Below are positions 10,361 to 21,961 of a DNA stretch of 64,000 bases, piece after piece (position 1 is the first letter of the stretch; every line of letters begins with the position of its first letter). The notes beneath the pieces are model-generated. The model saw nothing but the letters and a program-made list of their open reading frames with translations. It was not told where the DNA came from and searched no databases. The position numbers were made by a program, and so were the translations under genes. The stretch is from Halocaridina rubra (Eukaryota; Arthropoda; Malacostraca; Decapoda; Atyidae). The DNA lies in the NCBI GenBank assembly GCA_037179515.1, contig JAXCGZ010013671.1:1-64000 (forward strand). Direction: 5' to 3'.

Positions 10361-12302
10361 TGTGACAGAGTGTTTCGCTCAAAGTAACCAAAGGCTGTTA
10401 GATGCCTTATTAATTAATTCATTAACTTGACTGTTATTTTCTAACTAAAAAAATTAATTCCCACTTCTTGACTTTTGCAGATTATGATTATTTGCAATTT
10501 ATATTTTAGCTTATAGCTAATTTTAAATATACCTTATTTACTCTTCTTGTATGTGTAGAAGTATAGTCCCGATTTAAAGGCTGCTCCTATTTTTCATCTG
10601 CTACGAGCCAAGAACATTCTGGATATTGTTTACCAGTAACCTAACTTTTTATTATTATTCTCGTTTTATTTTATTTGCTTCCACTTGTTGCACCTAAAAA
10701 TACTGTCTCTCCCTTGCATCTCTGCTATAATTGCCTGCCAGGGACCACCACTAAAATAGTCCTTAAATTATATCAGAGCCAGTTACTGCTCTAGAAAATG
10801 TATCCTACAGATGAACTCACCAGGAGGGACAATGAGACGCTCTCCTTTGGCGCTCAAACTTCGAAGAGGCAACATCTCGCCTGAGCAGTCTAAGTTTATT
10901 TCAAACCTTATTTACGTGGCATCTTCACAGGAATTCTTCTAGCACAACAAGGTGAGGGATAGTGTATGGTAAAGCTCGTGGGTCAAGCAAATTGGTTTAT
11001 TTTCGAGAATTAGTTACATTCGTTACTGGCTAAATCTTACGAATTTTTATTCTCAGATTCCATTCCCATAAACACGAAATTTTGTAGATTACCAAACTGG
11101 AATCTCACATGCCAAAGTTAATTCCTTAACCTGTAAATTACAGCTAATTTACATTGCTAAGAAGTTTCTTTTCATTGAATGTGATAAACGAAAATCTCAT
11201 CCTCTGAAGACTGGTTATGAGCCCGTAAAAATCTATCTCTTTTCCTAATAAATTCTAATTTCATTTCACCTCTTTCTATCATCGTAATTAAAGTGTTTTA
11301 CGTCAAAAACTCGTCAATAAAGCTATATGCTATATAAATTGCAAATAAATAGCTAAAGTGTTTTATGCTATATACTGCAAATAATTAAAAGGTAATTTTG
11401 CCCTGTTGGCTTTGCAAATATTTCCTGTTAACCACAATTTAATGAATGCATACTGTATTTATCTTGCTAATTGTTCACATGTTGGGGATAAAGTGTTTTG
11501 AGTTATAAGTTGCAAATACCTCAAAAGGTGGTTTTGCACCCTTTTTTTTCATTGCAAAGTTCTTGATAACCATAAGTGAATGAATACTGTATTTATCTCG
11601 TAGATTCTTCCTTTACCCTAAATAGAGTGTTTTACCAAATTAATTGTAAATCAGTAATAAGCATTGCAACTTTTGTGGTTGCCCACAATTTAAGGAATAC
11701 ATACAGTACTGTATTTGTCTTGCTTATTCTTCATTTATTGTGAATAAATTGTTTTCCTTTAAAACCAGTAAGGAATTAATGGTTTTGTATGCTATTATGG
11801 TAGCATAAATATTTCTGGTTAGCTGTGAATAACCAATATATTTTTATCCAGTAGAATGACATTGGAAACTCATTATATGTGTACTCATGCTTTCAGTTTC
11901 GCATTATAAACAGTGCGTCATTTCTGTTTCTGAAATTGCAGTGTCCTGTATTCTACTCTGCCTGTGTGACAGAGGTAATCGTCGAGTTGAGGCCAAAGTC
12001 TTGGCATACGTCCGTGGTGCCGGGAAACGAAATCGTGCTCACCACCTCCGGGATTCGAGGCAGCATTTCATAAAATTTAATTTGAGAAATTTAATTCAAT
12101 TCTTTTAATGTCACTGCATTTCCAAAATTAAAAGAAAGTTGAATTCTGAGTTTCATTTAACCGACTAGTGGTAATAGAGATGGGGTGTTCAAGTACAAAT
12201 ATCTGTCCTGTCTGTTTGTGAGCTCTTAACCGAGCTCGGTACTTTGAGTCTCCTTAGTAAAACAGAATCTTAACAACACTCTACCATCCTAAAACCCCAA
12301 CA
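10361..12302 (+). repeat. Shared LTR (3' of element 1, 5' of element 2)
   Basis: This 1942-bp LTR runs TGTGACAGAG to CCCCAACA. It is preceded by a purine tract and followed by a primer-binding site, so it serves both neighbours. It carries about 38 extra bp near 11337-11375 (between two gcaaataa motifs), also found in the LTRs at 33885 and 62388 but absent from the other array LTRs. Confidence 0.9.
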
Positions 12303-12306
12303 AGAT

Positions 12307-12324
12307 TGGCGCCTGAACAGGGAC
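12307..12324 (+). other. Primer-binding site (element 2)
   Basis: The site tggcgcctgaacagggac is identical to that of element 1, one mismatch from the tRNA-Lys(UUU) complement, four bases after the LTR. Confidence 0.85.
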
Positions 12325-12988
12325 CCAAACAGACAGACTGATTTTATAAATTTATTTTTATTTTGCTTTTTAACATTGCACATGAAACCCGATTACCATT
12401 GGCTCGATTATTGAAATGAATGAATCTTAGGCTACATATGAAAATTTTCGCGCTAGAGACATTGCGGATAAGAAATTTTTCTTTATTTTCAGTATTAATT
12501 ATGGTAACTAATATTTTTTGTTTCCCATGTGGTAAACAATATTTCAGGAAATCTACATGAGATTATGTGGTAACAGACTTTAGAAATTTTGCATGACGAG
12601 AAGACGTGTTATATAAAATTTCATTTATTTGCATGATAAGATTGAGTTTTAAAGCATTCGTGTTTTATATATCAATTAAAGGGTGATACTTGATAAGAAT
12701 TGTTTATAATTCCTTGGGATTTAGGAATTGGGAGTAAGCATATTAAGTATTTTTTGCTTATAATTGTGTTTTATATTCAAGCATTGACTGCTCATAGATT
12801 AGGAAGAAAAACTTTGGTGTCATTTATCGAGCCTAGGCTAAGCCTTTCATGTGTCTGAGTTGTCACTTGAAAATAAATTTTCTCATTACTAGTAGAAATG
12901 TGTAATCTGGCTGCCTAGTAAGCTGTTAGCTTATCGTTGGTGTATTTTGCATAGGATCTGTGCTCATTTGGTAACACTCCAGAATTTT

Positions 12989-13231
12989 ACTTACGACATT
13001 TTATTTGTGGGTACTGCCATATACGCGCTCATACGCAGGCACGACCGCTATACTGTACTTGTTCGTATTACTTACGACATTTTATTTGTGGGTACTGCCA
13101 TATACGCGCTCATAGGCAGGCACGACCGCTATACTGTACTTGTTCGTATTACTTACGACATTTTATTTGTGGGTACTGCCATATACGCGCTCATACGCAG
13201 GCACGACCGCTATACTGTACTTGTTTGTAAT
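12989..13231 (+). repeat. 81-bp tandem repeat, 3 units (leader, element 2)
   Basis: Three units begin with acttacgacattttatttg. The middle unit has cataggcagg where the others read catacgcagg, the same unit-specific variant as in element 1, so the two arrays descend from one triplicated ancestor. Confidence 0.9.
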
Positions 13232-13265
13232 CTCAGGCACTGGGTCCTAGTCGGTAAAATTCGTT

Positions 13266-13676
13266 GTTGCTCATTCCTTTCATTTGCACCATAACTGCAG
13301 GTACTGCCACGTATTGCTGTTAAGCAGGCACGACTGCCATTCTGTATTACCAGTGTTTCATGCACTGTTTTGCAACATTTTGTTGCTGTTGCAAATGATT
13401 GTGTTGCTCATTCCTTTCATTTGCACAATAACCGCAGGTACTGCCACATATTGCTGTTAAGCAGGCACGACTGCCAGCCTGTATTACCAGTGTTTCATGC
13501 ACTGTTTTGCAACATTTTGTTGCTGTTGCACTTGATTGTGTTGCTCATTCCTTTCATTTGCACCATAACTGCAGGTACTGCCACGTATTGCTGTTAAGCA
13601 GGCACGACTGCCATTCTGTATTGCCAGTGTTTCATGCACTGTTTTGCAACATTTTGCTGCTGTTGCACTTGATTGA
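13266..13676 (+). repeat. 137-bp tandem repeat, 3 units (leader, element 2)
   Basis: Three units start with gttgctcattcctttcattt. As in element 1, the middle unit reads cacaataaccgcagg, again indicating shared descent. Confidence 0.88.
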
Positions 13677-13868
13677 ATTTTGAGTCACTTTTATGGTGAT
13701 GTTTTGAGATCACTTTTACGTTTAAGTTTGAACTGTGGTGTTGAATTTTTGTTTCTCTCCTTGGTGTTGTGTGGTTCTTTCATTTTTTTTTCTACTACTG
13801 TATTGTAGAGATTTGTTTTTATGTGTGGTTGTTTTGGCACTTCGTTATTGACTGTTTAGGAAACAAAC

Positions 13869-16451
13869 ATGGAAACCGTCAAAACATTTGATGAGGAGCG
13901 TTACCTGGACATAATGATTGCTAGGGGTGAGAGATACGGTTTTTCCCCAAGACAGAAGCTCTTCGAATGGGCTCATGAGAAGATGGTTGAGCGCCGAGAT
14001 AAGCTGGAGAAGAGAGCAAGTGATGAGGCAGAAGCACAACGTGAGGAGGTACAAGCACAACGTGAACATGAGCTTGCGCTTGCTCGGCTTTGAGCGGGAA
14101 TCCCAGACAGTAGTCCTTTATCCGGAAATAAAGATTACAGGAACGGGAAGCACAATAGCCCCACGCAGAACTTCAATCGTCCAGCTCCTCCTCCTCACAC
14201 TCCTAAACCTTATTACAGCCATGCACCCACACTCAAGAAGGATGACCCGGTAAGACCTAAGCCTCAGCAGTTAAGAGGCAAAGGCCATTACTCTGCTCCA
14301 CCTTCCCAGGGTTTTCAGCCAAACTCTAAGAGCCACCACGCTCCCTCACACAGCGGCTGCCCACATAGCCGTCTGGCCACGCACTCAGCCCATGTTGTGG
14401 AAACAGGGCCAGAAAGGGCCAATGAGGATAATGCCGAGGAACCACCACACAAACTTGCCAATGTGGTATTCATCGAACATGATGATCTGGAAATGATCCC
14501 AAAATGCCTAGAAACCATAAATGGTGTGGAAGCTGATATAGCCCTTGACACAGGGGCCAGTGGCATACTTGTTGACGAGAGATTCGTCAGGGATGAAGAT
14601 TTTACCAGCAAAGTCGTTCGTGTGCGTGTTGCTAAAGGAACGCCCCAAATACGACGCTGCTGTGTCATTAACCTGGATTGCAAATACTACAAGGGAAAAG
14701 CCCCAGATGTGGCAATGTTTGGGCTTATGTACCCTGTCTTGATTGGTCGTGCACTGAACCTAGTTCCTACTTACCAGGCCGACCTCTACCATAAGGACAT
14801 TTCTCGTTATAACTTCCCTCGGGGGAAGTCACATGAAGCCATTTCAGCAGCAACTCCTGGCCTCGATGCCAAGAATATGGATGATTCTCCGACTGACTCC
14901 ATTGAGTCTGCTGCAGTCAGTACACGTAATGTGGAACGCGGAGAGTTTCCCCCTCCTTTACCAGATGATGTACCTCTCGAGCCATTGAAGTCCCGTCCAG
15001 ACTTTGCCATATTGCAGCAAGATTGCCCCAGCCTCAAACACTGGATGCAGCAGGCCAACGAGGGAAGGACCTTCACGGTGAGAGGAGGAGGCCAGATCAC
15101 ATACGTCCTTGAAGATGGAGTACTTCGTAGGCATGTGACTAAAGATGGCCACAACTTTAAACAGTTGGTGGTGCCCGCTTCATTGCGCTGCCAGGCTATG
15201 TATGTGGCACACCATTTACCTCTGAGTGGACACAGAGGCAAAGGAAAAACTCGGCACGTCCTTCAGAAGGCTTTTGCATGGCCAAACATGTACACCGAGG
15301 TAGACAGATATGTAGGCTCCTGCCCTGTCTGTCAATCCACCTCAACGGCACCGGTACCGAAACTTCCCCTGGGGATAACTAAGCTCTCAATGGAGCCATT
15401 TTCCAAGGTCGCTATTGACATACTAGATCCTATTAATCCAGCTTCGTCCACGGGGAAACAATTCCTCCTGGTATATGTCAACCTGGCAACAAGGTACCCA
15501 GATGCATTGCCACTGTCTTCTATCACAAATGAAGCAGTCGCTCATGCCCTATTTGAAATCTGCTCCAGGGTTGGCTTTCCTGAGCAGGTCACCTCTGACA
15601 ATGGAAGTCAGTTTACAAGTAGGCACTTTGAGGCTTTCTGTAACCTTTTAGAAATCAAGCATATTCGTACGAGTGTCTATCATGCCCAATCAAATGGAGC
15701 ATGCAAACGCTATAACGGGACATTGAAGCGATGTTTGCACAAGCTAGTGATAGATATACCTAGGCAGTGGGACAAGTACGTCCCTGCTGCACTTTTCTCC
15801 TTCAGAGACATGCCCCACGACACTACTGGATACTCGCCTTTCGAGCTGATTTATGGTCATAAGGTCAGAGGCCCAGTAGAATTCTTGGCAGAATGTTGGG
15901 ATTCACCTACCATCGAAGATGACGATAGGGACGTTCATGAGTATATTTTGAAGTTTTCGTCTCACCTCAAAAAGGCTTGGAAAACTGCACAATTAGCCAT
16001 TAAGGGTCACCAGCAGACTGCCAAGCTCCTCTTTGACAAGCGTGCATGGCGTCGTGCCCTGACACCCGGAGATCGAGCTCTGTTACTTCTTCCAACAGAT
16101 ACCCGCAAGCTAATGCTACGCTGGAAAGGACCGTACACTGTGGTACACCGGGTGACCCCGGACAATTATGTGCTAAATGTTGATGGCAATAACCGGAAAT
16201 ACCACATTAACCAGTTGAAGCTTTATTGTGAGGACCCGGAGGCCCACAGGGATCCTGCGCTGGCACTCTCAGCAACCCCTATAGATGCCCCCAGCATCAA
16301 CAGAACCTCCGAGGCTGCAGCAACACAGGTGCTCCATTATAGCCACCCCTTACTTCCTTTATTGGAATACTCACTCTTGCGGTGGAGACAGACTTACGGG
16401 AGTGGAGTTTTTTGGAAGAAGCCCCTCTGGCCGCAGACACTGCCCTTGTAA
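13869..16451 (+). pseudogene. Element 2 Gag (capsid-deleted)-protease-integrase, broken
   Basis: The gag ATG at 13869 opens a frame that stops after 74 codons at 14091-14093, where an arginine codon CGA has become TGA. The same frame resumes and is open from 14397 to 16451. It carries the protease (ALDTGASG) and integrase: HHCC region, VAIDILDP and SDNGSQF. The third catalytic position, 35 residues after the second Asp, is lysine (aaa, 15705-15707) in place of glutamate. The same in-frame capsid deletion as in element 1 is present. The frame is lost near 16378, where a 1-bp deletion (actcactcttg against actccacccttg) shifts it out of the RT frame. Confidence 0.9.
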
Positions 16452-17998
16452 TTGAAGACATAAGCTTAGCTTTTGATGATGGTAAGGATCCTGCCATTCC
16501 CACACACCGAAAAGAAAGTGTGAGTAATTGCATTATTAACTCCAGACTGCAACTGAGTCAACGGGAACAGTTGAACAAGCTATTAGAGGACCATGAGAAC
16601 ATCTTCAATGACCTCCCAGGCATTACCACTACCCTTGAGCATCATGTCAGATTGACTGACCCAGAGCCATTTCGGCATTCCTATGGTCTTCCCCACCAGC
16701 TGTCCTTACGGCTGAAGGAAGATCTTGACACTTGGGTCCGCCTCGGAATAGTTGAAAAGAGCATTTCGCCTTGGTGTTCGCCGTTACTGGCAGTGCGTAA
16801 GCGAGATGGCAGTCACAGGTTCTGCCTTGACTGTCGTAAGCTTAACTCCCGTACCATCTTTGATGGAGAGCCCATTGCTGACGCCGAGCATATTTTCTCA
16901 TTGCTTTCCCAAGCTCGTTACCTGTCCAAGTTGGATTTGGCCAGTGGATTTTGGCAAGTCCCGTTGAGCGAGACTACCAAGCCTCTTACAGCTTTTTCCA
17001 CAAGATATGGTCTATACCAGTTCAGGGTCATGCCTTTTGGTATGGTAAATGCCCCTGGCTGCTTCAGCAAACTCATGAGGATAGTACTACAGGATCTCGA
17101 CAATGTTTCGTGCTTTATAGACGACATCCTGGTGCATTCTCAGGATTGGTCATCGCACCTCGAGACTCTCCGCAGAGTTCTCACTCGTCTGAACCAGCAT
17201 GGACTTCATTTAAAGCCTTCCAAATGTGAGATTGGTTTCACACAATTGCAGTATCTCGGCCACATGGTTGGAGAAGGAGTTATGTCCCCTTTACATGACA
17301 GGGTACAAGCTATTAAGGATATGGAGAAACCTGCTACTGTCACTCAACTGAGATCATTCCTTGGTAGTGTCGGCTACTACCAACGGTTCATTCCACACTT
17401 TAATTCTATTGCTGCCCCTTTGCAGCAAATGACCTCCTTGAAGCAAAGTAAATCCTCTCCCGTACAATGGACAGATGAAGCGGAGAGAGCATTTTTCAAG
17501 CTCCGAGAAGCATTGGCGGGTGAGCCAGTATTACAACTGGTAAACCCTGATTTTCCATTTATCTTGCAAACCGATGCCTCAGACGAAGGCCTGGGTGCTG
17601 TGCTCTTGCAAGCCCGATCAGACAACTCAGCAGAAGTAGCTCCAGTGCAATATGTAAGCCGCAGGCTTCGCCCTGCAGAGCGAAATTACTCCACTGTGGA
17701 GAAGGAAGCTCTAGCTGCATATTGGGCCATAAAGAAATTTGAAGTCCATCTGTATGGCCAACATTTTACACTGAGAACCGACCACCGACCTCTCCTATAT
17801 TTACAGACTGCAGACAAGCTAAATCCTCGCCTGAAAAGGTGGGCACTTTACCTGAATCTTTTCAAATTCTCTGTCCAACATGTTCATGGCAAGGACAATG
17901 ACCTTGCTGATCTACTAAGTCGACGGTCGTTACCCTTATATGAGGAAGCTGGTGCTGTTAGCCTAAATTTGACTAGTCAGTCAAGATTACTTCTCTGA
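16382..17998 (+). pseudogene. Element 2 reverse transcriptase-RNase H
   Basis: The 538-codon frame overlaps the end of the integrase frame because of the 1-bp deletion near 16378. It carries the RT motifs LSKLDLASGFWQ and FIDDILVHS and the RNase H motifs TDASDEGLGAVLL, VEKEAL and RTDHRPLLYL, all with catalytic acids intact. Unlike element 1 it keeps the ~110-bp stretch upstream of RT. In an unbroken copy it is translated as part of one Gag-Pol protein, so the separate frame here is a product of decay. Confidence 0.9.
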
Positions 17999-18613
17999 TG
18001 TGTTGTTTATTTTTTATGTTTATCTTTTATGTCTTTAGTACTGTACTGTACTTGTTTATTTTAGCGTACAAACGTTATTCCTAATGGAAGACGAAAAAGA
18101 TGAAGAATAATTATTTGATCGTAGTTTTATATTTCCCTTTGTGGGACTTTGAAAGCCAGAACATGGCGGAAACGTTTTAGTTTAGTGTTGAATAGCTGAA
18201 ACTGTTTTAAATCCAGTCGCCAATGTTAACGACGACGTGGTTCAAATTTTTAATTTGCGTAGTCTGTATTTTTTTTTATATTATATTATTGCCTTCTTGC
18301 ATGTGAAGCATTCATAAACTTAAATATTGATATTCACTGATATCTAATTGTGATTTAATTTTCTTGAAATTTGAATTTGATCACATTTCTTTTATGTTTT
18401 GCATGTCATTTAATGTTTTGTTTACAAGACTTGTTCACTTTTCCTAATAGTATGATATGTTCCAGTGGTGGATCCCATTCTTATTGTTCATTTGATCCTT
18501 TCCATGAGAAGGATATCTCATCCCTCATAATAACACTGAAGTCACCGTAACTTCCTCTGTTCTTTTCGCCTTCTATAGTAGAATTTTGCTAAATCAATAT
18601 TCTCTAGAAAGGG
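17999..18613 (+). other. 3' untranslated region and purine tract of element 2
   Basis: This AT-rich stretch matches that of element 1, ending in the purine tract agaaaggg (18606-18613). No gene is seen in it. Confidence 0.75.
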
Positions 18614-18617
18614 CCTT

Positions 18618-20465
18618 TGTGACAGAGTGTTTCGCTCAAAGTAACCAAAGGCTGTTAGATGCCTTATTAATTAATTTAGTAACTTGACTGTTATTTTCTA
18701 ACTAAAAAAATTAATTCCCACTTCTTGACTATTGCAGATTATGATTATTTGCAATTTATATTTTAGCTTATAGCTAATTTTAAATATACCTTATTTACTC
18801 TTCTTGTACGTGTAGAAGTATAGTCCCGATTTAAAGGCTGCTCCTATTTTTCGTCTGCTACGAGCCTAGAACATTCTGGAGATTGTTTACCAGTAACCTA
18901 ATTTTTCATTATTATTCTCGTTTTATTTTATTTGCTTCCACTTGTTGCACCTAAAAATACTGTCTCTCCCTTGCATCTCTGCTATAAATGCCTGCCAGGG
19001 ATCACCACTAAAATAGTCCTTAAATTATATCAGAGCCAGTTACTGCTCTAGAAAATGTATCCTACAGATGAACTCACCAGGAGGGACAATGAGATGCATC
19101 TCGCCTGAGCAGTCTAAGTTTATTTCAAACCTTATTTACGTGGCATCTTCGGAATTCATCTAGCACAACAAGGTGAGGGATAGTGTATGGTAAAGCTCGT
19201 GGGTCAAGCAAATTGGTTTATTTTCGAGAATTAGTCACATTCGTTACTGGCTAAATCTAATGGATTTTATTCTCAGTTTCCATTCCCATACACACGAAAT
19301 TTTGTAGATTACCAAACTGGAATCTTACATGCCAAAGTTAATTCCTTAACCTGTAAATTACAGCTGATATACATTGCTAAGAAGTTTCTTTTCATTGAAT
19401 GTGATAAACGAAAATACCATCCTCTGAAGACTGGTTATGAGCCCGTAAAAATCTATCTCTTTTCCTAATAAATTCTAATTTCATTTCACCTCTTTCTGTC
19501 ATCGTAAATAAAGTGTTTTACGTCAAAAACTCGTCAATAAAGCTATTTGCTATACAAATTGCAAATTATTAAAAGGTAGTTTTGCCCTGTTGGCTTTGCA
19601 AATATTTCCTGTTAACCACAATTTACTGAATGCATACTGTATTTATCTTGTTAATTCTTCATATGTTGGGGATAAAGTGTTTTGAGTTATAAGTTGCAAA
19701 TACCTCAAAAGGTGGTTTTGCACCCTTTTTTTCATTGCAAACAGTTCTTGATAACCAAAAGTGAATGAATACTGTATTTATCCTAAATAGAGTGTTTTAC
19801 CATATTTATTGTTAATCAGTAATAAGCATTGCAACTTTTGTGGTTGCCCACAATTTAAGGAATACATACAGTACTGTATTTGTCTTGATTATTCTTCATT
19901 TATTGTGAATAAATTGTTTTCCTTTAAAACCAGTAAAGAATTAATGGTTTTGTATGCTATTATGGTAGCATAAATATTTCTGGTTAGTTGTGAATAACCA
20001 ATATATTTTCATCCAGTAGAATGACATTGAAAACTCATTATATGTGTGCTCATGCTTTCAGTTTCCCATTATAAACAGTGTGTCATTTCTGTTTCTGAAA
20101 TTGCAGTGTCCTGTATTCTACTCTGCCTGTGTGACAGAGGTAATCGTCGAGTTGAGGCCAAAGTCTTGGCATACGTCCGTGATGCCGGGAAACGAAATCG
20201 TGCTCACCACCTCCGGGATTCGAGGCAGCATTTCATAAAATTTAATTTGAGAAATTTAATTCAATTCTATTAATGTCATTGCATTTCCAAAATTGAAAGA
20301 AAGTTGAATTCTGAGTTTCATTTAACCGACTAATGGTAATAGAGATGGGGTGTTCAAGTACAAATATCTGTCCTGTCTGTTTGCGAGCTCTTAACCGAGC
20401 TCGGTACTTTGAGTCCCCTTAGTAAAACAGAATCTTAGCAACACTCTACCATCCTAACCCCAACA
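18618..20465 (+). repeat. Shared LTR (3' of element 2, 5' of element 3)
   Basis: This LTR of 1848 bp runs TGTGACAGAG to CCCCAACA. It is shorter than its relatives through small deletions, for example the lost stretch after gacaatgagatg near 19090. A purine tract precedes it and a primer-binding site follows. Confidence 0.9.
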
Positions 20466-20469
20466 AGAT

Positions 20470-20487
20470 TGGCGCCGGAACAGGGAC
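20470..20487 (+). other. Primer-binding site (element 3)
   Basis: The site reads tggcgccggaacagggac, one mismatch from the tRNA-Lys(UUU) complement, at the same position where elements 1 and 2 differ. Confidence 0.85.
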
Positions 20488-21961
20488 CCGAACAGACAGA
20501 CTGATTTTATAAATTTATTTTTATTTTGCTTTTTAACATTGCACATGAAACCCGATTACCATTGGCTCGATTATTGAAATGAATGAACTTTAGGCTGCAC
20601 ACGAAAACTTTCGCGCTAGAGATATTGCGGATAAAAAAATTTTCTTTATTTTCAATATTAATTATGGTAACTAATATTTTCTTGTTTCCCATGTGGTAAA
20701 CAATATTTCAGGAAATCACATGAAGCCATTTCAGCAGCAACTCCTGGCATCGATGCCAAGAATTTGGATGATTCTCCGACTGACTCCGTCGAGTCTGCCG
20801 CAGTCAGTACACGTAATGTGGAAGCGGAGAGTTACCCCTCCTTTACCAGATGATGCACCTCTAGAGCCATTGAAGTCTCGTCCAGACTTTGCCAAATTAC
20901 AGCAAGACTGCCCCAGCCTCAAACGCTGGATGCAGCAGGCCAACGAGGGAAGGACCTTCACGGTGAGAGGAGGAGGCCAGATCACTTACGCCCTTGAAGA
21001 TGGAGTACTTCGTAGGCATGTGACTAAAGATGGCCACACCTTTAAACAGTTGGTGGTGCCCGCTTCGTTGCGCCGCCAGGCTATGTATGTGGCACACCAT
21101 TTACCTCTGAGTGGACACAGAGGCAAAGCAAAATCTCGGCACGTCCTTCAGAAGGCTTTTGCATGGCCAAACATGTACACCGAGGTAGACAGATATGTAG
21201 GCTCCTGCCCTGTCTGTCAATCCACCTCAACGGCACCGGTACCGAAACTTCCCCTGGGGATAACTAAGCTCTCAATGGAGCCATTATCCAAGGTCGCTAT
21301 TGACATACTAGGTCCTATTAATCCAGCTTCGTCCACGGGGAAACAATTCCTCCTGGTATATGTTGACCTGGCAACAAGGTACCCACATGCAGTGCCACTG
21401 TCTTCTATCACAACTGAAGCAGTCGCTCATGCCCTATTTGAAAACTGCTCCAGGGTTGGCTTTCCTGAGGAGGTCACTTCTGACAATGGAAGTCAGTTTA
21501 CAAGTAGGCACTTTGAGGCTTTCTGTAACCTTTTAGAAATCAAGCATATTCATAAGAGTGTCTATTATGCCCAATCAAATGGAGCATGCAAACGCTATAA
21601 CGGGACATTGAAGCGATGTTTGCGCAAGCTAGTGATAGATATACCTAGGCAGTGGGACAAGTACGTCCCTGCTGCACTTTTCTCCTTCAGAGACACGCCC
21701 CACGACACTACTGGATACTCGCCTTTCGAGCTGCTTTATGGTCATAAGGTCAGAGACCCAGTAGAATTCTTGGCAGAATGTTGGGATTCACCTACCATCG
21801 AAGATGACGATAGGGACGTCCATGAGTATATTTTGAAGTTTTCGTCTCACCTCAAAAAGGCTTGGAAAACTGCACAATTAGCCATTAAGGGTCACCAGCA
21901 CACTGCCAACCTCCTCTTTGACAAGCGTGCGCGGCGTCATGCCCTGACACCCGGAGATTGA
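20488..21961 (+). pseudogene. Element 3 integrase with leader-to-protease deletion
   Basis: About 230 bp of leader run to aatatttcaggaaatc (20715), then the sequence jumps to the region just downstream of protease (acatgaagccatttcag). Relative to element 5 this removes about 2.56 kb: the rest of the leader, all of Gag and protease. The breakpoints share ggaa[a/g]tc. The integrase frame is recognisable from about 20830 (PPLPDDAPLEPLKSRPDF) with HHCC, VAIDILGPINP and SDNGSQF. The DD35E glutamate is lysine (aaa, 21590-21592). The frame ends at 21959-21961 where CGA has become TGA. Confidence 0.88.

Larger units (their letters stand above)
12325..13868 (+). other. Untranslated leader of element 2
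   Basis: It is nearly identical to the leader of element 1. It carries three 81-bp units (12989-13231) and three 137-bp units (13266-13676). No coding sequence with an ATG start is supported. Confidence 0.75.
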
